Positions 34,748 through 44,443 of a stretch of 64,000 nucleotides of DNA are shown here, one piece after another. The stretch covers positions 1,116,001-1,180,000 of the forward strand of contig NZ_CP118610.1 of assembly GCF_028993555.1 (NCBI RefSeq). Reading direction: 5' to 3'. The number at the start of each line of letters is the position of its first letter. Within the stretch, counting starts at the first letter, position 1. The translations under genes were made by a program, and so were the position numbers. Under the pieces are notes generated by a model. That model searched no databases, had not been told where the DNA came from, and saw only the letters and a program-made list of their open reading frames with translations. The stretch is from Ensifer adhaerens (GTDB taxonomy: Bacteria; Pseudomonadota; Alphaproteobacteria; Rhizobiales; Rhizobiaceae).

Positions 34748-34996
34748 TCAATTACGCCCGGCAAGGATCACCATAAAGACAGGTGTGCTGATCGGAGTGC
34801 AGATGAGAGAGAACAACGGCCCGTAAATCAGCGCGCTCATCAGAATCATGGATGTGCATTCGCCGATGCCGCCGGTCAGGCAATTGTGCGACCCCCCCTC
34901 GAAAATGCCGTAGACGGGTAGAAACAGCGCCGCGACCATGAGGCTGGCAGAAAAAGCCAGGACGGCGGATACGGTCAGCCTTGCAAGAGTTCTCAT
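34748..34996 (-). CDS. Small membrane protein, hypothetical
   Basis: An 82-residue minus-strand protein starting MRTLARLTVSAVLAF. It has a hydrophobic N-terminal segment (about residues 8-28), a loop with two cysteines (HNCLTGGIGEC), and a second hydrophobic region (MILMSALIYGPLFSLI and TPVFMVILAG). A longer frame begins at 35080, but the extra 28 residues look non-membrane and poorly coding. The ribosome site is weak. No family is recognised. Confidence 0.45.
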   Translation of the reverse strand: MRTLARLTVSAVLAFSASLMVAALFLPVYGIFEGGSHNCLTGGIGECTSMILMSALIYGPLFSLICTPISTPVFMVILAGRN

Positions 34997-35241
34997 GCTG
35001 CTGGGATATAGAGAAACAGTCGTTCTTGCTACCGCCGATTGTTGTCCGAATCGGGCGTCCGTCTTGCGCGCATTCCCCATTTCCTTGGAAAGCTCATGGT
35101 CGTTAATCGGTCATTTGCTCCACGACGTCACGAAGCGTTCACCGAGATTGAACGCGGCAAAGAACGACGCCAACGATAAGTTGACACCGATGGCAGCGTC
35201 GTAGCGATCTGCCTGTGTCGAACGGGCCAGAGCGTGCGCCG

Positions 35242-36183
35242 TCAGATGTCGAACGACGGCCCCATCCGAACCGGAACTTCTCGGCATTTCTGCAGGGCGT
35301 TGAGAAGGTTTTCGGCGAGATAGTCGATCAGCGCCCGGGTTGCCGGCAGCATGCCCTGGCGGGATGGGAAGACGAGATGGACGACGACGTCGTTCGACGT
35401 CCATTCCGGAAGCACCGGCACCAGCACGCCGGCGCGGAACGCCCGCTCGCAGATATGGTCCGGCAATAGCGCCACGCCCATGCCCTCGATGGCGGCACGC
35501 TCGAGAATGATGAAGTCGCTGCAACCGATGATCGGCCGATGGGAGATTTCGGTCGTGTTCCCATCGACCGAGACGAGCCGCCAGACATCGGTCGGGTGCT
35601 GCTCGTTCATGGACAACGTCGGTTGCTGACTAAGGTTGTCGATCGTGATCTCGCCCGAGCGGGCAAGGAATGTCGGGCTTGCAGCAAGCCGTTCCCGCAC
35701 CTCGCCGAATTTGCGAATGATGAGCTGATTGTCGGTATCGAGCTGGCCACGAGCGCGAAGCGCCACGTCGATGCGCTCCTCGATCAGATCGATGCGGCGG
35801 TTGGTGGCGGTGATCAGTAGCCGCACGCCGGGATAACGCCGGTGGAACGCCGGCAGGATATCGGCAAGCATCGGGGTGAAGCCGAGCGGGCAGGCGAGGC
35901 GGACGGTGCCCGAGGGTTCAGCGCGTACAGCCGCGATTTCGGCTTCGGCGGCCGCGACACCGTCGAGCAGCCCCTGGCAATGTTCATAGAAGACCCGGCC
36001 GATGTCGGTCACGCGCAGCTTGCGGGTTGAGCGCTCCAGCAACCGCACGCCGAGCTGTTCCTCGAGGCGGGCCACATGTTTGCTGAGTTTGGATTTTGGT
36101 ATATTGAGATCGCGTGCGGCAGCGCTGAAGCCGTTGTTGCGCACGACGGCGGCAAAGAGCCCGAGATCGTTCAGATCCTGCAT
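35242..36183 (-). CDS. LysR-family transcriptional regulator
   Basis: A 313-residue regulator. The winged HTH is at residues 1-65: LFAAVVRNNGFSAAARDLNI, then PKSKLSKHVARLEEQLGVRL, LLERSTRKLRVTD. The effector domain follows from about residue 92 (GTVRLACPLGF, RRYPGVRLLI, RIDVALRARG). It is divergent from azoR with 137 bases between the starts, the classical layout for a LysR regulator of the neighbouring redox enzyme; the inducer is unknown, probably a quinone, azo or electrophilic compound (inference). Confidence 0.9.
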   Translation of the reverse strand: MQDLNDLGLFAAVVRNNGFSAAARDLNIPKSKLSKHVARLEEQLGVRLLERSTRKLRVTDIGRVFYEHCQGLLDGVAAAEAEIAAVRAEPSGTVRLACPLGFTPMLADILPAFHRRYPGVRLLITATNRRIDLIEERIDVALRARGQLDTDNQLIIRKFGEVRERLAASPTFLARSGEITIDNLSQQPTLSMNEQHPTDVWRLVSVDGNTTEISHRPIIGCSDFIILERAAIEGMGVALLPDHICERAFRAGVLVPVLPEWTSNDVVVHLVFPSRQGMLPATRALIDYLAENLLNALQKCREVPVRMGPSFDI

Positions 36184-36218
36184 TGTCCTGTCTCCGAGGT
36201 CCGGATGATTTGCCCGAT

Positions 36219-36236
36219 TGTTTCCGCCTGGAAACA
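36219..36236. promoter_or_regulatory. Candidate LysR operator between regulator and azoR
   Basis: A perfect inverted repeat TGTTTCC-GCCT-GGAAACA, with a partly repeated half (GATTGTTTTCC) about 50 bases nearer azoR. Its size and T...A ends fit LysR binding sites. Confidence 0.55.
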
Positions 36237-36320
36237 GTATGTCAAATATCCGCTGGCTTATCGGTCGATTGTTTTCCCCTCATATGTGGATCACCGCAAC
36301 GCAAACACAAAGGTGTTCCC

Positions 36321-36941
36321 ATGAACGTTCTTCATATCGACTCTGGTATCCTCGGTGATCACTCGGTTTCCCGTCGCCTGACGGCGGCACTTGCAGCCCA
36401 GGTCAAGGCAGACCGCCCGGATGCCGCCGTGACCTATCGCGACCTCGCCGCCAGCTCGCTCCCGCATCTGACCGGCGCCCAGATCATGGCCCCCGCAGAC
36501 CTCGCAGGCGTGGACGCTGACCTTGCGGCCGACGTCAAGCTTGGCCGCGACATGCTCGAAGAATTCCTGGCAGCCGACACGGTCATCATCGGTGCCCCGA
36601 TGTACAACTTCGGCATTCCGAGTCAGCTGAAAGCATGGATCGACCGCGTCGCCGTCTCCGGCAAGACTTTCCGCTACACCGAAAATGGTCCGGAAGGCCT
36701 CGCCAAGGGCAAGAAGATCATCGTCGCCTCGACCCGTGGCGGTCACTACTCCGCCGGTCCGGCTGCCGTCATGGACCACCAGGAATCCTACCTGAAGACG
36801 GTCTTCGGCTTCCTCGGCGTCACGGATGTGGAATTTGTCCGTGCCGAAGGCCTCAACCTCAGCGCCGACTCCAAGCAGTTTGCGATCGCCGAAGCTGAAA
36901 AGACCATCGCGGAAGGCAGCGTCCTTCGCCTCGCGAGCTAA
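36321..36941 (+). CDS. azoR: FMN-dependent NADH-azoreductase
   Basis: A 206-residue flavodoxin-fold enzyme that reduces azo compounds and quinones with NADH and FMN. Diagnostic parts are the N-terminal VLHIDSGILGDHSVSRRLT (phosphate-binding loop), ADTVIIGAPMYNFGIPSQLK (from about residue 87; FMN site), WIDRVAVSGKTFRYTENGP, and IVASTRGGHYS. The length matches AcpD/AzoR. ATG 36321 follows AAAGGTG. It is divergent from the LysR gene and probably controlled by it, and is followed by a hairpin. Confidence 0.92.
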   Translation: MNVLHIDSGILGDHSVSRRLTAALAAQVKADRPDAAVTYRDLAASSLPHLTGAQIMAPADLAGVDADLAADVKLGRDMLEEFLAADTVIIGAPMYNFGIPSQLKAWIDRVAVSGKTFRYTENGPEGLAKGKKIIVASTRGGHYSAGPAAVMDHQESYLKTVFGFLGVTDVEFVRAEGLNLSADSKQFAIAEAEKTIAEGSVLRLAS

Positions 36942-36952
36942 CATATAGGTTC

Positions 36953-36978
36953 ACCGGGTCACCGAGGTGACCCGGTGG
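36953..36978 (+). terminator. Perfect 12-base hairpin after azoR
   Basis: CACCGGGTCACC (36953-36964) and GGTGACCCGGTG (36967-36978) are exact complements; no T-run follows. It is likely a terminator or mRNA 3' end stabiliser for azoR. Confidence 0.6.
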
Positions 36979-37071
36979 AGGGGCCCAGGCCCTGCGTGCG
37001 GACGGTGCCGGTTGCAGATGCAGCCGGCATTGTCCGTTTTCGGATATGCAAATCTGCTTTATAATGCGTTT

Positions 37072-37365
37072 ATGATGAGCGGGCGCACGATCCTTTGGGG
37101 CATGACCTCTGCGGTGGCTTTCCTGGTTGCCGCCGAAGCCGCGCTCGCCGCCCCGCCGGACCATGGCTGCACTTGCCGCAACCGCGACGGTTCGAAGTAT
37201 GAACTCGGGCAGGTGGCCTGCTTGCGCGTCGATGGCGGTACCTATCTTGCGCGCTGCGAAATGAACCTCAATGTCACTACCTGGAAGAAGTTGCGCGACG
37301 GCTGCCCGACGGCGGCCGGCATGAGCACGCCGTTGAGCCTTAAGGGGCAATCGATCAGTTTCTGA
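37072..37365 (+). CDS. Secreted Cys-rich hypothetical protein
   Basis: A 97-residue protein with a signal peptide (TILWGMTSAVAFLVAAEAAL, cleavage after ALAA). The mature part has CTC, then C-L, C-E and a final C, five cysteines, with conserved-looking GSKYELGQVACLRVDGGTYL and NVTTWKKLRDGCP. It is a periplasmic/exported protein of a kind common in Rhizobiales; function unknown. Its last 11 bases overlap the end of the convergent gene. Confidence 0.7.
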   Translation: MMSGRTILWGMTSAVAFLVAAEAALAAPPDHGCTCRNRDGSKYELGQVACLRVDGGTYLARCEMNLNVTTWKKLRDGCPTAAGMSTPLSLKGQSISF

Positions 37366-38071
37366 TCAGAAGCAGCGGTTTGCCGCCTTCGTTCCGGTCT
37401 TTCTCGAATCCGGAAGGTGTGGCCGTGAAAGCGAGCGAACTGCCGTCTTCGCCAAGCAGGGTTATGCCAAGGCCGTTTGCCGTCCAGCTCCGCAGTTTTA
37501 GTTTTCTGACGACGCTATCGCATGGTTCTCCCACGGACAGAGCGAGATTGCCGTCACCATCGGCAGCTTCCAGGAAGCTTACCTGGCAGATGACGATCCC
37601 ATCCGGACGTTTCATCTGCCACGCGCCTTTCATGTTTTCCGGTGCCGGCAGATGCCAAACGCCGTCCACTGCAGGCACGAGCGCCAGGCGAGGCCCGTTT
37701 TCGCCGTTGGTCACGAGCGGCGATCCCTCGCTCTCTTCGAAGCGGGCGTGGACTTTTCGCAGGACGTCGATCAGCAGCAGGCCGCCGTTCCCGTCGAAAT
37801 TCCATGCGGCGACGTCGGCAAGGGTTGGCAGGCTCTTGGCGCAGGACTCGGCGCCAGCAACTGCGTAGCCGCCGATCGCCTCATCGGCGGTAAGGGTGAG
37901 CTTGCATCCGTCGGCGCCATCGAGCGGTGCGACCAGATAGTCACCCGTCTGCGCCGCGACGATCCCGGGATCGATGTCGCCGGCCGCGAAAGCGATGTGT
38001 GGACCGAGGCATGCTACGCTCAAGGCGAGCAGCCGAAACATAGGAACGCGTAACGCAACTGCGACGATCAT
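37355..38071 (-). CDS. AprI/Inh-type protease-inhibitor-like secreted protein
   Basis: A 238-residue exported protein. The signal peptide MFRLLALSVACLGPHIAFA lies near the start; ATG 38071 is chosen because GGAGGG precedes it, although ATG 38041 is possible. Two copies of the Inh beta-barrel pattern follow: the first around GDYLVAPLDGADGCKLTL with AESCAKSLP and WNFDGNGGLLL, the second around MKGAWQMKRPDGIVICQVSF with VGEPCDSVV and WTANGLGITLLGEDGSSL. Inh domains inhibit serralysin-type metalloproteases and recur in rhizobial periplasmic proteins. A tandem pair is less usual. Confidence 0.65.
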   Translation of the reverse strand: MIVAVALRVPMFRLLALSVACLGPHIAFAAGDIDPGIVAAQTGDYLVAPLDGADGCKLTLTADEAIGGYAVAGAESCAKSLPTLADVAAWNFDGNGGLLLIDVLRKVHARFEESEGSPLVTNGENGPRLALVPAVDGVWHLPAPENMKGAWQMKRPDGIVICQVSFLEAADGDGNLALSVGEPCDSVVRKLKLRSWTANGLGITLLGEDGSSLAFTATPSGFEKDRNEGGKPLLLIRN

Positions 38072-38218
38072 GGAGCCCTCCGATCCCAACGACGCGGAGA
38101 TTTCCACAGGCTCAATTTCGCGTCAATGCATCGGCCAGCGACGTCGCTGTCGCGCCCCGCAGGGAGATGCGACCGCCCGATCGTCGCAGTGACGGGCGGC
38201 CGGCGTTGTCCGCAGTTG

Positions 38219-39094
38219 TCAGCGATTCAGGAACTGGCGCGCCGCGTACATGGCGATTGCCGCCGCGTTCGATACGTTCAGCGACTTGATCGCGCCGGGC
38301 ATGTCGAGCCGGGCGAGATCCGTCACGATCGAACGGGTCTTCTGCCGCAGTCCCTTGCCCTCGGAGCCGAGAACGAGCGCGATCTTCTCACCGCTGAATG
38401 TACCTTCGAGCGGTTGCGGTCCTTCCGAATCGAGGCCGATCGTCTGGAAACCCAGCCGGTGGAGTTCCTCGATGGCGTCGCCAAGATTGGTGATCTGGAT
38501 ATAGGGGATCATTTCCAGCGCGCCCGAGGCGGATTTGGCAAGAACGCCCGATTCGGTCGGGCTGTGGCGCATGGTGGTAATCAGCGCGCCTGCGTCGAAG
38601 GCGACGGCGGAGCGCATGATGGCGCCGACATTGTGCGGATCAGTCACCTGGTCGAGCACGAGAATCAGCGGGCAGTCGCGAAGCGCTTCGAGCCGGCGAT
38701 GCGGCAAGGGGCGCGTTTCGAGCATTACGCCCTGGTGGATCGCATCGGGGCCGAGAATCCTGTCGAGGTCCTGCGGCGTCACCGTTTCGACGGGGAAGGG
38801 AAGCGCCGAAAGGTCGTCAAGCTCCAGGCGCGCAGCAGCGTTTTGCGTCACGCTGAGGCGAACGATCTGGCGCGCCGGGTTGTCGAGGGCGGCGCGAACC
38901 GTATGCAGGCCGTAGAGCAGAACCTCCTCCGGCGAAAGCTGCGGCGGCTTCCAGTCGGTCGGCGCCTTGCGACGCTTCTCCTGCTTTGGCGTTGGGATTT
39001 CGCCACGTTCTCGCTTGGCGTCGCGGTGGGCGCGCCTGAGGTTGGCGTAGTGGGTGTCCTTGGCGCTCTTGTCGCCGGTGCGATCTTTGCTCAT
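38219..39094 (-). CDS. rlmB: 23S rRNA 2'-O-ribose methyltransferase RlmB-like
   Basis: A 291-residue SPOUT-class enzyme that methylates 23S rRNA (G2251 in E. coli). The N-terminal 60 residues are basic and rhizobia-like; the substrate-binding domain starts at EEVLLYGLHTVRAAL. The catalytic domain carries LDQVTDPHNVGAIMRSA (motif 1, about residues 144-160), VLGSEGKGLR (motif 2) and a C-terminal SLNVSNAAAIAMYAA (motif 3, knot). ATG 39094 was preferred to 39160, which adds an unconserved leader. It is divergent from the tRNA-tufA operon. Confidence 0.9.
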   Translation of the reverse strand: MSKDRTGDKSAKDTHYANLRRAHRDAKRERGEIPTPKQEKRRKAPTDWKPPQLSPEEVLLYGLHTVRAALDNPARQIVRLSVTQNAAARLELDDLSALPFPVETVTPQDLDRILGPDAIHQGVMLETRPLPHRRLEALRDCPLILVLDQVTDPHNVGAIMRSAVAFDAGALITTMRHSPTESGVLAKSASGALEMIPYIQITNLGDAIEELHRLGFQTIGLDSEGPQPLEGTFSGEKIALVLGSEGKGLRQKTRSIVTDLARLDMPGAIKSLNVSNAAAIAMYAARQFLNR

Positions 39095-39195
39095 GGGCGT
39101 CTTATAGAGAGGTTGCGCGCGTGGCGAAATGGTTTTCCGCCGACGGTCAGAATTCGACACTGTGGAGAAATTCGGAAATTTTCCGCTGAGCCGTG

Positions 39196-39224
39196 TTGAC
39201 AGGACGAAAGAGGGCAGTCATATA
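39196..39224 (+). promoter_or_regulatory. Promoter of the tRNA-Tyr-tRNA-Gly-tufA unit
   Basis: TTGACA (39196-39201), 17 bases, then CATATA (39219-39224), close to the rhizobial housekeeping consensus and about 90 bases before tRNA-Tyr. Confidence 0.75.
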
Positions 39225-39312
39225 CCCGGCCACAGATCGAGAGGCGGCAACGACAAGTCGCTGGTTGTCTTACGATCTCAAATGCTTGGTCGAAAGATCC
39301 CGACAGAATAAT

Positions 39313-39397
39313 GGAGGGATGCCCGAGTGGTTAAAGGGGACGGACTGTAAATCCGTTGGCTCAGCCTACGTTGGTTCAAATCCAACTCCCTCCACCA
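39313..39397 (+). tRNA. tRNA-Tyr(GTA)
   Basis: Acceptor GGAGGGA pairs with TCCCTCC, encoded CCA ends at 39397. Anticodon GTA in CTGTAAA, and a long variable arm as expected for class II tRNA-Tyr. 85 bases. T-loop TTCAAAT. Confidence 0.95.
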
Positions 39398-39420
39398 TTC
39401 TGCTTCTGGATCGAAGGCCC

Positions 39421-39494
39421 GCGGGTATAGCTCAATGGTAGAGCAGCAGCCTTCCAAGCTGAATACGCGGGTTCGATTCCCGCTACCCGCTCCA
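39421..39494 (+). tRNA. tRNA-Gly(TCC)
   Basis: Acceptor GCGGGTA pairs with TACCCGC; anticodon TCC in CTTCCAA; T-loop TTCGATT; CCA encoded. 74 bases. It follows tRNA-Tyr by 23 bases and is probably cotranscribed with tufA. Confidence 0.95.
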
Positions 39495-39771
39495 GCAGCG
39501 AAATCTCTCTTCATCCTATATTAATCCGACGCTTCAACGATTCGCAGTAAGTCACTGTTTGTCTTGTTTGCCTGGCGATCCGCGATTCGCGGATGCTTGC
39601 TCTTGTGCCGGCGCTTCGCCGTTCTTACATATCGGCAGGAAAAGGCCGTCGGCGACCGGTCCGGGCGTACGCAATTAAGTCTTGCGCAAATCCCCTGAAA
39701 CCCTTAAACGGCTCCACAAACCGGCCCTGCCGGCTGATCATTATTCATACTTGACCACAGGAAACGTACCC

Positions 39772-40947
<1,176 letters not shown>

Positions 40948-40971
40948 TCCTGAGGATTACAACTCTTCAGA

Positions 40972-41003
40972 AGGCCCCGCTGGCAACAGCGGGGCCTTTT
41001 TTG
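40972..41003 (+). terminator. Rho-independent terminator of tufA
   Basis: AGGCCCCGCTG (40972-40982) and CAGCGGGGCCT (40987-40997) closed by a GCAA tetraloop, followed by a T-run. Confidence 0.92.
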
Positions 41004-41009
41004 TTGGCG

Positions 41010-41499
41010 TCCGTGCGGGGACTTTGGCGATGAAGTCTTGCTTGCCGATCGTGTAGATATGCCGGTCGCCCTAAGCCTCGCTGGCGAGCCGCCGCTTCGG
41101 TGTCTGGTAGCGGCGGGTGAACGTTCGATGCTCGCGGAGAGTATCACGGAAGCGGAGGCGCGCCGTGTGAGCGACGTTGTCGCCACCGCAAAGGTAGAGG
41201 CGAGTGCCGTCGGGGCGCGTATCGGTGCTCAACGTCCACAGGCAGCCTTCATGCGGATCGCCGTGAAAGGTGTAGCCGGTGCCGCGAAGGCGCGCGTTCA
41301 ACTCCGGCGGTCATCACGGATCCGAGACGACCGCATCGATATCGATCTTCGGTTTCGACGCCAATCCGGACACGGCGGTGGTGCCGATGTGATGGACCTC
41401 GCGGGCGAAGGGCGGCAGCATCGTCACGATCTCTGAAGCCCGCTCCTCGAACAACTGCGGCCAGCAGGGATCATGTTCGATCAGCGTGATGCGCGACAT
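41010..41499 (-). pseudogene. GrpB-family (UPF0157) pseudogene
   Basis: On the minus strand from ATG 41499 the frame reads SRITLIEHDPCWPQLFEERA, then VHHIGTTAVSGLASKPKIDI, the nucleotidyltransferase-like GrpB start. It then meets two adjacent in-frame TGA stops at about 41312-41317. The same frame continues with ELNARLRGTGYTFHGDP, RLYLCGGDNVAHTARLRFRD, and after a third stop (TAG 41071-41073) with YTIGKQDFIA, the family C terminus. The whole gene is thus recognisable in one frame but interrupted by three stops, with no frameshift needed. It lies between tufA and tRNA-Trp. Confidence 0.8.
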
Positions 41500-41671
41500 G
41501 TGATTCGCTTCCCGGTAACTGCCGCCAGGATAGGAGGGGGGCGATTTCGCGGGCCGCGGAAATTACGGCAGGCTCGGCAATGACTTGCGCTCGTTCGTGA
41601 CGCCGAATGCGGCAGGGCAGGGGGTTGCCGCAATTCGCTGAGGATTTTTTCGCTTCTTCGATGAAAGGTGC

Positions 41672-41700
41672 TTGTCATCCTCCGGCAAACTTAATATGAA
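41672..41700 (+). promoter_or_regulatory. Promoter of tRNA-Trp
   Basis: TTGTCA (41672-41677), 17 bases, TATGAA (41695-41700); the tRNA starts 50 bases downstream. Confidence 0.65.
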
Positions 41701-41750
41701 GCCGCTGACTTGAGGCGGCGACGCGTTGTTAGACGAAGGCGCAGCTGATT

Positions 41751-41826
<76 letters not shown>

Positions 41827-41923
41827 TTTCTCTCGTGTTCGTATAAGCGTCGAGAGGTCGGCAGACTAAAGGTTAAGGACCGATTATCGGTCGACGAAAT
41901 TCACAAAAAAGACTGATTGGCTC

Positions 41924-41952
41924 TTGTGGTTTTTAGAATCGGTCTTTATGTA
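41924..41952 (+). promoter_or_regulatory. Candidate promoter of secE-nusG
   Basis: TTGTGG (41924-41929), 17 bases, TATGTA (41947-41952), about 70 bases before secE. Weaker than the two tRNA promoters. Confidence 0.4.
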
Positions 41953-42023
41953 GGGTCCAAACAGACACGCGGTGCGTGGGGCTGAATCATCGGCTTTACG
42001 CGCCGTAATGGCGTGAGCATTAC

Positions 42024-42224
42024 ATGGCATCCAAAACGAATCCGGTAACGTTTCTCCAGCAGGTTCGCTCTGAGACGTCGAAAGTGACTTGGCCTTCGCG
42101 GCGCGAGACGATGATCTCGACGCTGATGGTTTTTGTCATGGTCTTTTTTGCCGCTGCCTTCTTCTTTGCTGCGGACCAGTTGATGGGTTGGGCGATCGGC
42201 CTCATCCTCAACGTTGGCGCTTGA
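42024..42224 (+). CDS. secE: Preprotein translocase subunit SecE
   Basis: A 66-residue single-span inner-membrane subunit that clamps SecY. It has the conserved FLQQVRSETSKVTWPSRRET before a hydrophobic helix TLMVFVMVFFAAAFFFAADQ. The short alphaproteobacterial form lacks the first two helices of the E. coli protein. It is followed 16 bases later by nusG. Confidence 0.95.
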   Translation: MASKTNPVTFLQQVRSETSKVTWPSRRETMISTLMVFVMVFFAAAFFFAADQLMGWAIGLILNVGA

Positions 42225-42240
42225 TTGGGTGGAGGGTAGT

Positions 42241-42771
42241 ATGGCTGCGCGCTGGTATATTGTTCACGCCTATTCGAACTTCGAAAAGAAGGTCGCAGAA
42301 TCGATCGAGGAAAAGGCCAAGCAGAAGGGTCTCGAGCATCTGTTCGAGAAGATTCTCGTGCCGACCGAGAAGGTTGTCGAAGTGCGTCGTGGCCGCAAGG
42401 TCGACGCCGAGCGCAAGTTCTTCCCGGGTTACGTTCTGGTTCGCGCCAATCTGACGGATGAGGCGTTCCATCTCATCAAGAATACGCCGAAGGTAACGGG
42501 TTTCCTCGGTACCGACAGCAAGCCGGTTCCGATTCCGGACCATGAGGCCGAGCGCATCCTTGGTCAGGTCCAGGATGGCGTAGAGCGTCCGAAGCCGTCG
42601 GTTTCGTTCGAGATCGGCGAGCAGGTCCGCGTTTCGGATGGTCCGTTCGCCTCGTTCAACGGCGTCGTTCAGGATGTCGACGAAGAGCGTTCGCGCCTCA
42701 AGGTCGAGGTTTCGATCTTCGGTCGCGCGACGCCGGTCGAGCTGGAATACGGTCAGGTCGAGAAGGTCTGA
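42241..42771 (+). CDS. nusG: Transcription termination/antitermination protein NusG
   Basis: A 176-residue factor that binds RNA polymerase and links it to Rho or the ribosome. The NGN domain begins RWYIVHAYSNFEKKVAESI and contains FFPGYVLVRANLTD; the KOW domain is at the C terminus (GEQVRVSDGPFASFNGVVQD). ATG 42241 follows GGAGGG; an upstream in-frame start at 42214 overlaps secE and is rejected. Confidence 0.97.
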   Translation: MAARWYIVHAYSNFEKKVAESIEEKAKQKGLEHLFEKILVPTEKVVEVRRGRKVDAERKFFPGYVLVRANLTDEAFHLIKNTPKVTGFLGTDSKPVPIPDHEAERILGQVQDGVERPKPSVSFEIGEQVRVSDGPFASFNGVVQDVDEERSRLKVEVSIFGRATPVELEYGQVEKV

Positions 42772-42978
42772 GAAGATCTCAAGAGATAGGGCGGGTTACG
42801 ACCCGTTCTGGCGGAGAAATCCGCATGCGCGTGGAAGGGGAGCGACCTTAGCCGGGTCGGATCGTCCGTACCACGCAACCGCAGCCGCCGGTCTCCGTGA
42901 TCGGCAACAAGCCGGGCAACCGGTGTAACAGATCCTGGCGCGATCCGTCGCAAGGGGATTTCAGAAAGGCAGAGAGAA

Positions 42979-43410
42979 ATGGCTAAGAAAGTTGCAGGCC
43001 AGCTCAAGCTGCAGGTGAAGGCTGGGTCGGCCAATCCGTCCCCGCCGATCGGTCCTGCGCTTGGTCAGCGTGGCATTAACATCATGGAATTCTGCAAGGC
43101 GTTCAATGCCGCCACGCAGGAAATGGAAAAGGGTATGCCGATCCCGGTCGTCATCACCTATTACCAGGACAAGTCCTTCACTTTCGTCATGAAGCAGCCG
43201 CCGGTCAGCTACTTCCTGAAGAAGGAAGCGAAGATCCAGTCCGGTTCGAAGACCCCCGGCAAGGGCGGTTCGGCCGGCAAGCTCACCAAGGCTCAGATCA
43301 AGTCGATCGCCGAAGCCAAGATGAAGGATCTCAATGCTGCCGATATCGACGGCGCAATGGCCATGATCGAGGGCTCTGCCCGCGCTATGGGCCTGGAAGT
43401 GGTAGGCTAA
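42979..43410 (+). CDS. rplK: Ribosomal protein L11
   Basis: A 143-residue large-subunit protein of the GTPase-associated centre. It shows [35 protein letters not shown] and the C-terminal [13 protein letters not shown]. It lies 207 bases after nusG, a gap with GGGC-rich sequence but no gene, and 4 bases before rplA. Confidence 0.98.
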   Translation: MAKKVAGQLKLQVKAGSANPSPPIGPALGQRGINIMEFCKAFNAATQEMEKGMPIPVVITYYQDKSFTFVMKQPPVSYFLKKEAKIQSGSKTPGKGGSAGKLTKAQIKSIAEAKMKDLNAADIDGAMAMIEGSARAMGLEVVG

Positions 43411-43414
43411 GACC

Positions 43415-44113
43415 ATGGCGAAGATTGCAAAGCGAGTACAGAAGTCCCGCGAAGGCGTCGATCCGACGAAGATCTACGGCCTCACCGAAGCCGTTTCGAT
43501 GGTCAAGGAACGTGCGACCGCCAAGTTCGACGAAACCATCGAAGTTGCGATGAACCTCGGCGTTGACCCGCGCCACGCCGACCAGATGGTCCGCGGCGTT
43601 GTCAACCTGCCGAACGGCACGGGCCGCTCGGTTCGCGTCGCCGTTTTCGCACGTGGCGCCAAGGCTGATGAAGCCAAGGCTGCTGGTGCTGACGTTGTTG
43701 GCGCAGAAGAGCTGGTTGAAATCGTCCAGGGCGGCAAGATCGACTTCGATCGTTGCATCGCGACCCCGGACATGATGCCGCTCGTCGGCCGTCTCGGTAA
43801 GGTTCTCGGCCCGCGCGGCATGATGCCGAACCCGAAGGTCGGAACGGTCACCATGGACGTTGCCGGTGCCGTCAAGGCATCCAAGGGCGGCGCCGTTGAG
43901 TTCCGCGTCGAAAAGGCCGGTATCGTTCACGCCGGCATCGGCAAGGCATCCTTCGACGCCAAGGCGCTGGAAGAAAACATCCGCGCTTTCGCTGACGCCG
44001 TCGTCAAGGCAAAGCCGACCGGCGCCAAGGGCAACTACGTCAAGCGCGTCGCGATTTCGTCGACCATGGGCCCGGGTCTCAAGATCGACCCCGCCACGCT
44101 CAGCGTCGCCTAA
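43415..44113 (+). CDS. rplA: Ribosomal protein L1
   Basis: A 232-residue protein of the L1 stalk, involved in E-site tRNA release and, in many bacteria, in repressing its own operon. Typical segments are [39 protein letters not shown] and [15 protein letters not shown]. It is coupled to rplK and followed by two hairpins. Confidence 0.98.
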   Translation: MAKIAKRVQKSREGVDPTKIYGLTEAVSMVKERATAKFDETIEVAMNLGVDPRHADQMVRGVVNLPNGTGRSVRVAVFARGAKADEAKAAGADVVGAEELVEIVQGGKIDFDRCIATPDMMPLVGRLGKVLGPRGMMPNPKVGTVTMDVAGAVKASKGGAVEFRVEKAGIVHAGIGKASFDAKALEENIRAFADAVVKAKPTGAKGNYVKRVAISSTMGPGLKIDPATLSVA

Positions 44114-44119
44114 TAAATT

Positions 44120-44167
44120 TCGGGCTTCGGCCCGAGGCTGAATTCCCGGCCTTTCGGGGCCGGGAAT
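44120..44167 (+). terminator. Two tandem hairpins after rplA
   Basis: TCGGGC-TTCG-GCCCGA (44120-44135), then ATTCCCGGCC (44142-44151) with GGCCGGGAAT (44158-44167) around six bases. Neither has a T-run, so partial termination or mRNA processing between rplKA and rplJL is more likely than a full stop. Confidence 0.6.
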
Positions 44168-44279
44168 CCGGGCGTTAAGTCCGGAACTCCTGTCCGAGAT
44201 TGCGGGTGGTTTTACCTTAATCACTTCGGCCTGCATGAGACGGGTAAGATCTGAATTTCAAAATGGCGCCGGAGGCGTC

Positions 44280-44440
44280 GAAATTCGGTTCGAACCTCGC
44301 TTGCCTTGTGTCAGACCCGGCTCTTCCGGGAACGCCAAGGGACAGGATCCTTAAGCGTTACGTGGGATCGAGCTCGATCTCGGGTGACAAAGGCAAACCC
44401 GGCAGGGCTGCATTATTGCAACCCTGTCTACTGGAGACAG
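44280..44440 (+). promoter_or_regulatory. L10-type leader of rplJL
   Basis: A structured leader ahead of rplJ with a hairpin AGGGCTGCA-TTAT-TGCAACCCT (44404-44425, one mismatch) close to the start codon and several G/A-rich bulged segments. The L10-L12 complex is known to bind such leaders to repress translation. The 330 bases from 44114 to 44443 hold no gene. The assignment is from position and general structure. Confidence 0.55.
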
Positions 44441-44443
44441 ACA

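Noticed and set aside
38126..39199. Plus-strand 357-codon frame opposite rlmB
   Set aside because: The minus strand carries all SPOUT methyltransferase motifs; the plus frame has none.
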